Numbered from the stretch's first letter, positions 1 to 8,924 are shown. The stretch: 64,000 nucleotides of DNA from Methylotenera sp. (GCF_013141425.1 NZ_JABFRA010000100.1:18239-82238); one strand, 5' to 3'. A program made the numbers and translations. Notes: a model not told the origin generated them from the letters alone.

Positions 1-2
1 GG

Positions 3-887
3 CGCGATTTTAATCAGCAAATTCAAGCAAAAGCCGATGTTGAAAGGCCTGGCAATGAGTTGATTGATGAAGCCTGTCCAAAATGTGGCAAACCACTACA
101 AAAACAACTTAGCCGCTTTGGTACATTTATTGGCTGTACAGGCTATAACGATGAGCCTAAATGCGATTATAAACGTAGCTTAAATGGCGCAGCGCAAGGC
201 GGTAGCGACCCAATCGTGATTGGAACCGATAGCGAATCAGGCAAAGAAATCTTGTTAATGAACGGCCCCTATGGACCCTATTTACAGCTAGGCCTAGCGA
301 TTGAGGGTGAAAAAAAGAAACCAAAACGCGTTAGTGTTCCAAAAGAAATTTCATTAGCCGGCATCAATCTGGAAACGGCCACCATGGTGCTATCGTTACC
401 GCGTGACTTAGGCTTACACCCAGAAACCAATAAGAAGATTGTTGCCAACATTGGTCGTTTTGGGCCTTATGTAAATCACGATGGAAAATTCAAGTCGATT
501 CCAAAAAGTGAAAGTGTGTTCAAAATTAATTTGGAAGGTGCGGTTGCCTTATTAGCCGCGGCTCATACAGGTCCAGCACCGCTTTGTTCACTGGGTAAAC
601 ATCCATCAGAGGATGGACAAATTGAGGTATTTACTGGGCGTTACGGTCCATATGTACAACATGGGAAAATACGTGCCACATTACCTAAAAGTATCGAGCC
701 AGAATCACTCACGCTCGATGAAGCTTTAGAATTATTAACGGCCAAAACAGCAAAAGTCGAGCCTGCTAAGAAAGCGCCAGTAAAGAAAATGGCTACTAGC
801 AAAACCACCACCAAAAAAGTGGCTACCAAAAAAGTCACCTCCACAAAAAGTATCAAGAAGCCAGCAACAAAAAAATCCGCTAGCTAA
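3..887 (+). CDS. topA: DNA topoisomerase I, C-terminal part (5' end outside window)
   Basis: This is the 3' end of the type IA topoisomerase that relaxes negative supercoils. The frame is open from base 3, so the gene starts upstream. A four-cysteine zinc finger (CPKCGKPL, then C and PKC about 20 residues on) is followed by three topoisomerase C-terminal repeats, recognisable by GPYGPYLQ, GRFGPYVN and GRYGPYVQ. These domains bind single-stranded DNA; the catalytic toprim and tyrosine domains lie upstream of the window. The protein ends in a tail of about 40 residues made mostly of Lys, Ala, Thr and Val, histone H1-like, which is common in betaproteobacterial TopA. A bidirectional terminator follows. 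Confidence 0.95.
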   Translation, partial: RDFNQQIQAKADVERPGNELIDEACPKCGKPLQKQLSRFGTFIGCTGYNDEPKCDYKRSLNGAAQGGSDPIVIGTDSESGKEILLMNGPYGPYLQLGLAIEGEKKKPKRVSVPKEISLAGINLETATMVLSLPRDLGLHPETNKKIVANIGRFGPYVNHDGKFKSIPKSESVFKINLEGAVALLAAAHTGPAPLCSLGKHPSEDGQIEVFTGRYGPYVQHGKIRATLPKSIEPESLTLDEALELLTAKTAKVEPAKKAPVKKMATSKTTTKKVATKKVTSTKSIKKPATKKSAS

Positions 888-923
888 GGTTTGCTAAATC
901 ACAAATTTAATATCTAGAAAAAT

Positions 924-949
924 AAAAAGCGGCCCAAGAGCCGCTTTTT
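924..949. terminator. Bidirectional intrinsic terminator between topA and pbpG
   Basis: A perfect 10-bp inverted repeat (AAAAAGCGGC / GCCGCTTTTT) with a 6-base loop lies between the convergent topA and pbpG genes. An A-run on one flank and a T-run on the other mean either strand yields a GC stem followed by U residues. Confidence 0.85.
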
Positions 950-967
950 ATTTGTTGATTCCTGATG

Positions 968-2035
968 CTAGCCACTGACGTTTTGGCCGAGTAAGTTCAC
1001 TTCATTATGTTCAATCCATTTACGAATTCTATTGGCATCACCAATGCGAGACAATTTACCTGCAGAATCAAGCAAAACAATAATCATCGGCTGCCCTGAA
1101 ATTTCAGCCTGCATCACTAAACATCGTCCAGCTTCATTAATAAAACCCGTTTTAGACAAGCCAATTACCCAATCACTACCACGGACTAGCGAATTGGTAT
1201 TCACAAAATTTACTGGTGTTTGACGGCCGTACAAGGTAATTTCTTGTGAAGCGGTCGTCGTTACTTGGCGAATCTCAGGATAATGATATGCCGCATTGAC
1301 CATTTTCACTAAATCTTCAGCCGTTGAAATATTATTGCTATCAAGTCCAGTCGCATCATAGAATTGCGTCGCTTTCATTCCTAAAGCATGAGCCTTGCTA
1401 TTCATGGCGCTAATAAAGGCACTGTTGCCTCCTGGAAAGTTTCTTCCTAAAGCCGAAGCGGCTCGATTTTCGGATGACATGAGTGCCAATTGCAGCAGCT
1501 CACCTCGTGTCAAAGATGAGCCAACAACTAGTCTAGAACGCGTCCCTTTAATATAATCAACATCTTCATCTGCAATATAGAGTATTTCATCCATGGGCAA
1601 ATGTGCATCCAACATCACCATAGCTGTCATTAGCTTGGTAACGGAGGCGATTGGCGTTGATTGATTGGTGTTTTTAGCAAAAATAGTTTCGCCTGTCTGT
1701 TGGTTAATAACCAAGGCTTTAGCAGAGGCTAGTTGCAACGGACCACTGCCATCATAAACATCTGCATAAACCATGCTTGCTTTCTGGCGGTGTAGACGCA
1801 ATTTGATGCGTGTATTTGAGTCATTACGGCCAGATTTGTACTTAACCAACGCATAGCGGTTTGATTTATTTTTAACTGTTGATTTTTTGGTATGAGAATA
1901 CTTACTGCTAGCAACCGAATGTTTATGCGTTTTTTTTGCAGCCGCATACGAAGCCATCGGAGAAAAGCTTAGCATTAAAGCAATATAAAGAAGTGTTAAC
2001 TTACGCATATATTCAATTTGTTTGTTTAATGTCAT
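968..2035 (-). CDS. pbpG: D-alanyl-D-alanine endopeptidase (PBP7/PbpG family)
   Basis: This is a periplasmic low-molecular-weight penicillin-binding protein of the S11 family, expected to cleave D-Ala-mDAP cross-links in peptidoglycan. The three active-site motifs are present: SVTK (131-134), SEN (188-190) and KTG (295-297). A signal peptide begins at the second methionine (residue 10, ATG at 2008), followed by a basic Lys/His/Ser linker of about 50 residues. The start at 2035 would put nine extra residues before the signal peptide, so 2008 may be the true start; neither has a strong ribosome-binding site. Endopeptidase (PbpG) rather than carboxypeptidase is assigned from size and single-domain layout. 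Confidence 0.88.
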   Translation of the reverse strand: MTLNKQIEYMRKLTLLYIALMLSFSPMASYAAAKKTHKHSVASSKYSHTKKSTVKNKSNRYALVKYKSGRNDSNTRIKLRLHRQKASMVYADVYDGSGPLQLASAKALVINQQTGETIFAKNTNQSTPIASVTKLMTAMVMLDAHLPMDEILYIADEDVDYIKGTRSRLVVGSSLTRGELLQLALMSSENRAASALGRNFPGGNSAFISAMNSKAHALGMKATQFYDATGLDSNNISTAEDLVKMVNAAYHYPEIRQVTTTASQEITLYGRQTPVNFVNTNSLVRGSDWVIGLSKTGFINEAGRCLVMQAEISGQPMIIVLLDSAGKLSRIGDANRIRKWIEHNEVNLLGQNVSG

Positions 2036-2141
2036 ATAGTTATGACGGAATATTATACAAAAACTTTAGCTTTGTCATTAATAAATTATTATATTTTTTC
2101 TAGGCCAGTTGCGCATCCTAGTAGTTCGAGTGAATATTATT

Positions 2142-2169
2142 TTTAAAATTCAATTTTTCGCAATATAAT
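2142..2169 (+). promoter_or_regulatory. Candidate sigma-70 promoter for the gcvH-like gene
   Basis: A perfect TATAAT lies at 2164-2169, with a weak TTTAAA-like -35 at 2142-2147 (16-bp spacing). It would start transcription about 45 bases before the gcvH-like ATG. The 184-bp gap between the divergent pbpG and gcvH-like genes must hold promoters for both. Confidence 0.35.
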
Positions 2170-2219
2170 CAACGACACCTTTACTTAAAATCTCACCATT
2201 CTTAACTTGAGCAACTAAA

Positions 2220-2603
2220 ATGCAAATCCCAGAATCTTTACTCTACAGCGCCGAACATTTATGGACCAAAGCTTCTAGCGACGGCCTTTGGGAAGCAGGT
2301 ATCACCGATTATGCTCAAGATTTACTCGGAGATATCGTATTTGTTGAGGCGCCAAAAGTTGGCACATTACTCAGCGCGGGTGAGCCTTGCGGCTTAGTGG
2401 AATCAGTTAAAACAGGCTCAGATTTACATGCCTTGATGAATGGTGAAGTGGTTGAAATAAATAAAGAACTCATCAACTCACCAGAATTGATTAATGACAA
2501 GCCTTATCAAGCATGGATATTTAAATATCGACCAAACGAAGCCAATGTCGAGGGTAAATTATTGTCCGCACAAGCATACCGCACCTTGATTAATGATTTG
2601 TAA
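2220..2603 (+). CDS. gcvH: Glycine cleavage H-like lipoyl carrier protein
   Basis: This small lipoyl-domain protein (127 aa) belongs to the H-protein family, which shuttles the aminomethyl group between the P, T and L proteins of glycine cleavage. The lipoylation site is clear: ESVKTGSD, with Lys64 as acceptor. The N-terminal region (SAEHLWTK, then GITDYAQDLLGDIVFVE) is typical of true H proteins. No gcvT, gcvP or lipoate ligase is nearby; it stands alone between pbpG and a convergent coiled-coil gene. It could serve glycine cleavage encoded elsewhere, or act as a lipoyl carrier for another purpose, such as a lipoate relay or sulfur metabolism. Confidence 0.85.
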   Translation: MQIPESLLYSAEHLWTKASSDGLWEAGITDYAQDLLGDIVFVEAPKVGTLLSAGEPCGLVESVKTGSDLHALMNGEVVEINKELINSPELINDKPYQAWIFKYRPNEANVEGKLLSAQAYRTLINDL

Positions 2604-2637
2604 TTAACCGTAGCCCCAATGAATTTACAAATTGCTG

Positions 2638-4218
2638 TTAGGAAGACTTAGTAAAAATTAAACGGACTGAGTCAAGTAGTTTTTCAATTTCCTCTTTGAT
2701 ATTAGTACTCAGTTGCTGTTCGATTCGAGGTATTTCAACATTTAATATCGCATTGACCTTATCCGTTAGCGCCTGCTCTACCTCAGGCAGCTCAGCAGCA
2801 AGTTTTTGCTTAAACGTATTTTTGCTTTCCTCTGCTATTACCGTTATCTCTTGCAGTAGTGTGGAGTTTAACTCTGCGGACAGGCCTTGATACATCGCAG
2901 GGAATGCAGCGCCAATTTCCTGATCCAATTGCTGCTTAGATTTTAATTGCAAGGCGTCTAAATAAATGGTGAGCTCTGCCTGCGACTGCTCAGTCAAGCC
3001 TTGATACACCTTGGTGAGCTCACGTGCTAAGTTATCTTGATGATCGCTTAATATTTCCTCATGCAATCTTGTAATCTTCTCAAGCAGGGTATGAGTAGCG
3101 TTTTCAACGGTTTTATTTTCCAGCCCAGATAAAGTCGCCTGCAACTGTTCCGTCATCGACTCCTGCAACATTGGCAGTGCATTAATAAGCTTAGACTGCA
3201 CTTCGGCAATTCCTTGCGCCTGCATTTGCAATAAACTAGCATCTAGCCCGGCCTTAATATTTGTCGCCACTTGTGTAGCCTTCTCAATCGTTGCCGCTTC
3301 CAAGCTATCCAAAGTAGTACGAACTTGATTGGTCAAAGACTGCTCCATAAACGGTAAAGCCTGTGTAAGCTTAATCTGCGCTTCGGCGATACCGCGCTCT
3401 TGCAATTGATTCAATTCATTTTCCAAGTCAGATTTAATTACTCGCGTACTCGCTTGTAGCACTTGTGTTGCGCTTTCTAGCGCTTTGCTTTCTAACTGGG
3501 CTAAGTGTACTTCAAATTGCTTAATGAGCGCCTGCTCGATCTCTGGCAATGCCTGTGAAAGTTTGGCTTGCACTTCCTCTATACCATGAGCCTGCATTTG
3601 GTTTAAGGTGTTCGTCAAATCTGCTTTAATGAGGTCTGCGCTGACGTGCATCATTTTAGGGATTTCAGTGGCAAAATCTGCACGGGTTCTATCGACCAAT
3701 GCGGCACCATTCTCCGCAATCGTGCGTTGTGCCTCTGCCACAACTTGGCTTACTTCTTGTGCCAAGGATTCTTTAATTTGCTCAACTGAAGTGTGCTGTG
3801 CCTGCAAAATGGTTGAATGAATTGACTCCATCAAAGTAGCGTGACTAACCTGCTGTGTAGCATTTAACTCATCATTAATATGTTGCTTTAGAATTGCCGA
3901 GGTGATTTCCTGAATTGCACTTGCCTTCTCATCTAATTGCTCGGATTGCAATGCATGTTGCTGTTTGAGTGCTTCGGTCAGAAACGCTTGGCTCGATTTC
4001 TCTATCGCAGTGGCTTCACTCACCAAATAATCATGCATTTTTTTTCTTAATTTTTGCGTAACAGAAGCTTCAACTTCCTCTTCTATCTGCAGCATTAATT
4101 GCGGTTTGATTTGTGCAGCAATCTCTGCAATCAAATCAGCGGTGATATTTATTGATCGAATAGGTTGTGCAGATTTGACGTGCACTTCTGTTAGCAGGGG
4201 AATATCTTCTTCTTGCAT
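2638..4218 (-). CDS. Coiled-coil repeat protein of unknown function downstream of holC
   Basis: A 526-residue acidic, Gln/Glu/Leu/Ala-rich protein without Cys or Trp, predicted almost entirely helical. It has no signal peptide or membrane segment, so it is probably cytoplasmic. Three tandem repeats of about 60-64 residues span residues 196-383, each built around a GI(A/E)E(V/A)Q.KL..ALP core; the flanks carry weaker related copies. It is the third gene of a pepA-holC-this order (57 bp after holC). In other betaproteobacteria this position is often held by a short protein beginning with an IPVLTEV-like motif, and here residues 6-12 read IPLLTEV. It may be an expanded version of that family. 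Function unknown; a filamentous or scaffold role is only a guess. Confidence 0.75.
   Translation of the reverse strand: MQEEDIPLLTEVHVKSAQPIRSINITADLIAEIAAQIKPQLMLQIEEEVEASVTQKLRKKMHDYLVSEATAIEKSSQAFLTEALKQQHALQSEQLDEKASAIQEITSAILKQHINDELNATQQVSHATLMESIHSTILQAQHTSVEQIKESLAQEVSQVVAEAQRTIAENGAALVDRTRADFATEIPKMMHVSADLIKADLTNTLNQMQAHGIEEVQAKLSQALPEIEQALIKQFEVHLAQLESKALESATQVLQASTRVIKSDLENELNQLQERGIAEAQIKLTQALPFMEQSLTNQVRTTLDSLEAATIEKATQVATNIKAGLDASLLQMQAQGIAEVQSKLINALPMLQESMTEQLQATLSGLENKTVENATHTLLEKITRLHEEILSDHQDNLARELTKVYQGLTEQSQAELTIYLDALQLKSKQQLDQEIGAAFPAMYQGLSAELNSTLLQEITVIAEESKNTFKQKLAAELPEVEQALTDKVNAILNVEIPRIEQQLSTNIKEEIEKLLDSVRLIFTKSS
3070..3633 (-). repeat. Three tandem ~60-64-codon repeats inside the coiled-coil gene
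   Basis: Residues 196-259, 260-319 and 320-383 of the protein align with each other across their full length. Shared positions include IK..L near the start, (Q/E)(R/H/Q)GI.E in the middle, ALP at repeat position 28-30 and a LE/LEN segment near position 48. The third copy is more diverged. Confidence 0.75.
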
Positions 4219-4274
4219 AAGTTTGAGCCTATTTGAAATTAGATTAAATACTCTTGAATCAGCATAAGACTAGA

Positions 4275-4694
4275 CTAAACAGCGTCATCAGTTGATTTCA
4301 CTTCATAGCCACGGTCTTTGTAGAACCGAAATCGAGTTCTGGCCGCAGTTTTATCTGCTTCATCATGGCCGACTAACTCTACCAAATAGCGAAATCGGCC
4401 AAAAAATAACGGCGGTTCTGTTTGCAGATTAATTAAAATATCATCCTGCAATAAGTTTTCACCTTGTCGATCAAGAATAATCGGAGCGAATTTAGCGTGC
4501 GCTTCATCCGCTAGATTACTTGGCAAAAAACTAGTTGAAGAATGCTGCCAAAACCGCGCTTGCAGATCAGAATTCACCTTCGTATCCAGTGAAAAAATTG
4601 TGAGCTGACGACCTTTTGCTAACGCCTTTTCACTAAGCTCGGCGATTTTTTCTAACTTACTTGAAACATTAAAATAGAATTCAACGCGCGTCAT
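4275..4694 (-). CDS. holC: DNA polymerase III chi subunit
   Basis: HolC is the chi subunit of the polymerase III clamp-loader assembly; it links the clamp loader to SSB on lagging-strand templates. The 139-residue length, the start (TRVEFYFNV), the FWQHSSTSFLPSNL segment and the C-terminal RFRFYKDRGYEV are typical of the family. It follows pepA by 9 bp in the classical pepA-holC order. The valS gene that often comes next is not present; the coiled-coil gene follows instead. Confidence 0.93.
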   Translation of the reverse strand: MTRVEFYFNVSSKLEKIAELSEKALAKGRQLTIFSLDTKVNSDLQARFWQHSSTSFLPSNLADEAHAKFAPIILDRQGENLLQDDILINLQTEPPLFFGRFRYLVELVGHDEADKTAARTRFRFYKDRGYEVKSTDDAV

Positions 4695-4703
4695 AGTATG
4701 CGT

Positions 4704-6203
4704 TTATTTATTTGCATTGTTGGCACGATTCACCAAAAACTCTGTTAACAAAGGCACGGGGCGGCCTGTACCACCTTTTTCTTTGCCTGATTTCCACGCA
4801 GTACCAGCGATATCCAGATGCGCCCAATCGTATTTTTTAGTGAAGCGCGATAGGAAACATGCGGCGGTAATACTACCCGCTGCCCGTCCGCCAATATTGG
4901 CGATATCGGCAAAATTACTATCTAGCAAAGGCTGGTATTCATCCCATAAAGGCATATGCCATGCACGGTCTAACGCAGACTCACCCGCTTGCAACAGCTC
5001 TTTGGCCAGATCATCATTATTACTAAAAAGGCCTGTTGCATAATGACCCAAAGCAATGACGCATGCGCCTGTAAGCGTGGCAATATCGACCACTGCACTT
5101 GGCTCAAAACGCTCTGCATAGGTCAGCGCATCACATAGAATCAAACGGCCTTCAGCATCAGTGTTCAACACTTCTATTGTCAAACCCGACATACTGGTTA
5201 ACACGTCACCTGGCCTTGTTGCACGGCCATCTGGCATATTTTCACAGGTTGGGATAATGCCTATCACATTCAACGCTAAATCCAATTCGGCTATGGTCTT
5301 AAAAGTGCCTAATACGCTTGCTGCACCACACATATCGTATTTCATCTCATCCATCTCAGCACCTGGTTTCAATGATATGCCACCCGTGTCGAAAGTAATG
5401 CCTTTGCCGACTAATACCACCGGCTTTTGCTCTTTTTTACCTTTCAAATGCTGCAAAATAATGAATTTAGGGGGCTCTTCACTGCCTTGTGATACGCCTA
5501 AAAATGAGCCCATGCCTAGCTTTTTAAGTTCATCTCGCTCGAGCACCTTTACTTTGAGATCATGCTTTTTAGCCAAAGCCAATGCCTGCTCGGCCAAATA
5601 AGTTGGCGTGCATACATTGGGTGGTAAGTTACCTAAATCCTTAGCAAGACTTACTCCTGAAGCCAAAGCCAAACCATCCGCCAAACCCGCTTTAGCGTCT
5701 TTTACTTCACTGGCCAAGGTTACGTTAATTGCTAAATTTGTAATACCCTTTTTTGATTCTTCTTTTTTCTTTTTGATCGCATCAAACCGATAAGTAGCAT
5801 CCAATACAGTCTCAGCGATTAGCGCAACTCTTCTTCTAACGCTCAATTGCTTAACTGGGAGTTCCGCTAAAAAGCTAACCGCTTTTGTTGCACCACTATT
5901 TGACAACGCCTTAACTGAGGAACGTACCGCCTTGCTAAATTGCTTTTCAGAAAATTCAGACTCTTTGCCCAAACCCACCAATAACACACGATGGCTCGCA
6001 ACGCCTGGTAAGCTATGCAGCAAAAGCGTTGTATCAGCCTTACCTTCCAAATCACCACGTTTTAGTATGCTTGTCAGATACCCATCGGACGCCTTATCTA
6101 AAGATTGCGCAGCATTAGACAACTTTTGTGATTCATAAACGCCTATAATCACGCAGTCGCTATGCAGTTTTTCCGGATTATCGTTTTTTATGCTAAATTC
6201 CAT
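4704..6203 (-). CDS. pepA: Leucyl aminopeptidase (cytosol aminopeptidase, M17)
   Basis: PepA is a hexameric dimetal M17 aminopeptidase that removes N-terminal residues from peptides in the cytoplasm; in E. coli it also binds DNA. The catalytic lysine region GKGITFDTGG (267-276) and the family signature NTDAEGRL (347-354), which carries metal ligands, are intact. The 499-residue length is normal. It is the first gene of the pepA-holC unit and diverges from lptF across a 91-bp gap, an arrangement seen widely in proteobacteria. Confidence 0.96.
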   Translation of the reverse strand: MEFSIKNDNPEKLHSDCVIIGVYESQKLSNAAQSLDKASDGYLTSILKRGDLEGKADTTLLLHSLPGVASHRVLLVGLGKESEFSEKQFSKAVRSSVKALSNSGATKAVSFLAELPVKQLSVRRRVALIAETVLDATYRFDAIKKKKEESKKGITNLAINVTLASEVKDAKAGLADGLALASGVSLAKDLGNLPPNVCTPTYLAEQALALAKKHDLKVKVLERDELKKLGMGSFLGVSQGSEEPPKFIILQHLKGKKEQKPVVLVGKGITFDTGGISLKPGAEMDEMKYDMCGAASVLGTFKTIAELDLALNVIGIIPTCENMPDGRATRPGDVLTSMSGLTIEVLNTDAEGRLILCDALTYAERFEPSAVVDIATLTGACVIALGHYATGLFSNNDDLAKELLQAGESALDRAWHMPLWDEYQPLLDSNFADIANIGGRAAGSITAACFLSRFTKKYDWAHLDIAGTAWKSGKEKGGTGRPVPLLTEFLVNRANNANK

Positions 6204-6294
6204 GGTGTTACGTCCTTTTTCTATTATTAAGTTAAATTATCGCGTGTTTTACACGTAATTCATAGTTGTAAATAAATACTTACTCATAAATCAA

Positions 6295-7413
6295 ATGCTT
6301 TTTAGGCGTTCACTCTTACAAGAACTCATCTCTACGGCTTCAGGTGCATTTCTTATCCTGCTGGGCATCGTCGTTGCACAACGTGCTGGATACTTAATTC
6401 GCCTTGCCGCAAAAGGTATTTTGCCAAATGATGCAATAACCACAATGCTGGGTTTTAATATGATCCGTTTTTTACCCATGTTATTGTCGCTAAGCTTGTT
6501 TTTGGCAGTATTGTTAACCTTATCTCGCTGGTATCGAGACTCTGAAATGATCATTTGGTTTAGTTCAGGTCTTAGCATTAGTCACTGGATTCGGCCGATA
6601 CTCGTTTTCACAATACCGGTTGTCTTAATCATCAGCTTTTTGAGCTTATTTGTCACCCCTTGGGCGAACAATAAAATTGATGACTTTCGGGTACAGCTTG
6701 AAAGCCGCGATGACTTAGCCGCCATTACGCCTGGTGTATTTAAAGAATCTGCTCATGCGGACCGCGTTTTTTTTGTGGAAAGTTTTGATGAATTAGGCAA
6801 CATCGTTAAAAACATTTTTGTGCAGTCAATTCAGCATCAAAAATTAGGCATTATCGTTGCAGCACAAGGTAGACGTTTCGTTGAGAAAAATGGAGATAAT
6901 TTCTTACTCATGCAAAATGGCAGACGTTACCAAGGCAATAAAGAAGGCGCGGAATTTTCTACTACTGAGTTTGAAAAATATGCAATACGAGTTGAGGCAG
7001 GTGAAGCAAAACGTTCTGCTCCTTCAACAGAGTCTATTTCCAGTCAAGAACTTATTCGCAACCAGAACAGCGTCTACATCGCAGAATTACAATGGCGCCT
7101 AGCGGTACCAGTTTCCGCTTTAATTCTCGCCCTGCTAGCCATTCCACTAAGTGCACTAGACCCTCGAGCTGGGCGATCGGCCAATTTTGCTTTAGCCATT
7201 ATCATCTACATTATTTACAACAATCTACTCAACATCATTCAAGCATGGGTCGCTCAGGGTAAGATAAGTGGAATTATAGGCTTATGGCCAGTCCATCTAC
7301 TTTTTGCTGCGCTGGCTTTTTACATGTTTTACCGACGCACGCACCAATTACCGATATTCCCCAGCGTTTCATTGCCTTGGTCTAGGACGGAAATTAAGCC
7401 TAATCTCCGTTAG
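6295..7413 (+). CDS. lptF: LPS export ABC transporter permease LptF
   Basis: LptF is one of two permeases of the inner-membrane LptB2FG complex, which extracts LPS from the membrane and feeds it to LptC and the LptA bridge. The 372-residue protein has the YjgP/YjgQ plan: three N-terminal membrane segments, a periplasmic beta-jellyroll (about 120-260) and three C-terminal membrane segments. It begins MLFRRSLLQELISTASGAF, the expected amphipathic start. lptG follows after 15 bp. The ATPase and the LptA/LptC partners are encoded about 51 kb away in this same window. Confidence 0.95.
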   Translation: MLFRRSLLQELISTASGAFLILLGIVVAQRAGYLIRLAAKGILPNDAITTMLGFNMIRFLPMLLSLSLFLAVLLTLSRWYRDSEMIIWFSSGLSISHWIRPILVFTIPVVLIISFLSLFVTPWANNKIDDFRVQLESRDDLAAITPGVFKESAHADRVFFVESFDELGNIVKNIFVQSIQHQKLGIIVAAQGRRFVEKNGDNFLLMQNGRRYQGNKEGAEFSTTEFEKYAIRVEAGEAKRSAPSTESISSQELIRNQNSVYIAELQWRLAVPVSALILALLAIPLSALDPRAGRSANFALAIIIYIIYNNLLNIIQAWVAQGKISGIIGLWPVHLLFAALAFYMFYRRTHQLPIFPSVSLPWSRTEIKPNLR

Positions 7414-7428
7414 TGCGCGATAAATCTC

Positions 7429-8499
7429 ATGAATATCATTCATAAATATTTACTCAAAGAAGTGACTAGCAACGTGCTGATGGTCATGTTGGCACTCATT
7501 GCCATGTTCTCATTCTTCGATTTAATCCAAGAACTGGAAGCATTAGGTCAAGGTAATTATGGGCTTGGCAAAATATTATTATTCGTTCTACTAAGTTCCC
7601 CCGGCCATATCTATGACGTAATGCCTGTAGCTGTGCTTGTGGGCTGTATGTATAGCTTAAGCCAGTTTGCGCGCCATTCTGAGCTTGTGGTGTTAAGAGT
7701 CTGTGGTCTATCAATATTAAACATAGCGGCCTTATTGTTAAAAATTGGCCTAGTTTTCACCTTGCTAACTTTTCTGGTAGGTGAACTCGTCACCCCCTAC
7801 AGCGAAAAAATGGCACAGCGTATGCGCATTAAGGCAACTGATTCTGTCGTCGCGCAAGAATTCAGATCTGGCTTATGGGTAAAAGACGGTAATAACTTTA
7901 TCAATGTCGAAGAAGTCTTGCCTGACGCGACCTTACTCAACATCAATATTTACGAGTTTGACAAAAACTCCAAGCTCACGAAAGTACGCAAAGCCAAAGG
8001 TGGGCAATTTGAGAGCGATTTCTGGAAGCTTAAAAGCGTCACTGAGACAGAATTTAACGCAGAGTCTATAAAAATCAATGAATTAGCAGAAGCAAAATGG
8101 TATTCATTGCTTCGTCCCGAGTTGCTGAATGTTTTATTAGTTGCTCCAGAGAAAATGGCCGCTTGGAACTTATATTCTTACATCACACACTTAAATATAA
8201 ACAAACAAAAAACTACACGCTATGAGGTAGCGTTGTGGGCTAAGTTGATATATCCACTCGCCTGCATGGTCATGGTGATTTTAGCGCTGCCTTTTGGCTT
8301 TATACAGCAACGTGCTTCTGGTGCTAGTGCCAAGATTTTTATTGGCATCATGCTCGGCGTCCTGTACCAAATTCTGAACCGAGTCTTTGCCCATCTGGGA
8401 TTATTGAACGACTGGTCACCTCTATTTAGCGCCATCATGCCGACCATCCTATTTTTGATTGCCGGGCTTACAATGCTTTATTTCGTGGAACGTAGATAA
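7429..8499 (+). CDS. lptG: LPS export ABC transporter permease LptG
   Basis: LptG is the second permease of LptB2FG. It is 356 residues long, with the same six-helix plus periplasmic jellyroll layout as LptF. The N-terminus MNIIHKYLLKEV and the segment SSPGHIYDVMPVAVLVG match the family. It forms a two-gene operon with lptF. Its last 32 bases overlap the end of the convergent RDD gene, so no terminator fits between them. Confidence 0.95.
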   Translation: MNIIHKYLLKEVTSNVLMVMLALIAMFSFFDLIQELEALGQGNYGLGKILLFVLLSSPGHIYDVMPVAVLVGCMYSLSQFARHSELVVLRVCGLSILNIAALLLKIGLVFTLLTFLVGELVTPYSEKMAQRMRIKATDSVVAQEFRSGLWVKDGNNFINVEEVLPDATLLNINIYEFDKNSKLTKVRKAKGGQFESDFWKLKSVTETEFNAESIKINELAEAKWYSLLRPELLNVLLVAPEKMAAWNLYSYITHLNINKQKTTRYEVALWAKLIYPLACMVMVILALPFGFIQQRASGASAKIFIGIMLGVLYQILNRVFAHLGLLNDWSPLFSAIMPTILFLIAGLTMLYFVERR

Positions 8500-8914
8500 G
8501 CTTGCTGCCCAACAACCTGTCGTGCAAAAATAATCTGTCATGATCCAAAAATACCCATAAGAAACCGAACCCTAACGTCAGCAGCCCTAAGCATGCCAAG
8601 AGGTATCTTGCTATAGCGACTGGTACTGATAATAGCTGATTGTTTTGATTGAGTAATTGTAGCTGCCAAGTTTGCATTGCTAGCGTGTGACCACTTTTAT
8701 GCCAAGACCAGACAAAATACAGTCCAGCTGAAATAAGCAACCATAACTGTAATAAATAACGCTTCCACCCTTGGCCTGCATCCCCCAGCAACATCATAAA
8801 TATGAACGTGCTGACCATGAGTATGGCAATCACAACAAGCGCCTCATAAATAAGACAAGCCCCAAGCTTGAAAAAACTTGGGGCTTGTTGCTGACTAACC
8901 TGCTTATTTTGCAT
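8468..8914 (-). CDS. RDD family membrane protein
   Basis: A small integral membrane protein (148 aa) with three hydrophobic segments and RDD-family features: an N-terminal Lys before the first helix, a WHKSGHTLAMQTWQLQLL loop after the second helix, and FLHDRLLGSKLIYV at the end. Its role is unknown; some relatives are linked to ion transport. It is the last gene of the unit ECF sigma-DUF3619-DUF3106-RDD, which recurs in betaproteobacteria. An unusual 12-bp perfect inverted repeat lies within its first codons. Confidence 0.88.
   Translation of the reverse strand: MQNKQVSQQQAPSFFKLGACLIYEALVVIAILMVSTFIFMMLLGDAGQGWKRYLLQLWLLISAGLYFVWSWHKSGHTLAMQTWQLQLLNQNNQLLSVPVAIARYLLACLGLLTLGFGFLWVFLDHDRLFLHDRLLGSKLIYVPRNKAL
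8855..8888. repeat. 12-bp perfect inverted repeat in the 5' coding part of the RDD gene
   Basis: ACAAGCCCCAAG at 8855-8866 and its exact complement at 8877-8888 are separated by a 10-base AT-rich loop. The stem lies at codons 9-20 of the minus-strand RDD gene. No T-run follows on either strand, so it is not a standard terminator; it may be an mRNA structure affecting translation or transcript stability. Confidence 0.6.
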
Positions 8915-8924
8915 TGTTGCCAGT

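Noticed and set aside
60-887. A TTG start at 60 for the topA fragment
   Set aside because: The same frame stays open to the window edge and reads as topoisomerase upstream of this TTG, so the gene is merely cut by the window.
4717-5793. Long open frames on the plus strand opposite pepA (and similar antisense frames across the window)
   Set aside because: They mirror conserved minus-strand codons, have no ribosome-binding site or family features, and are typical shadows of real genes.
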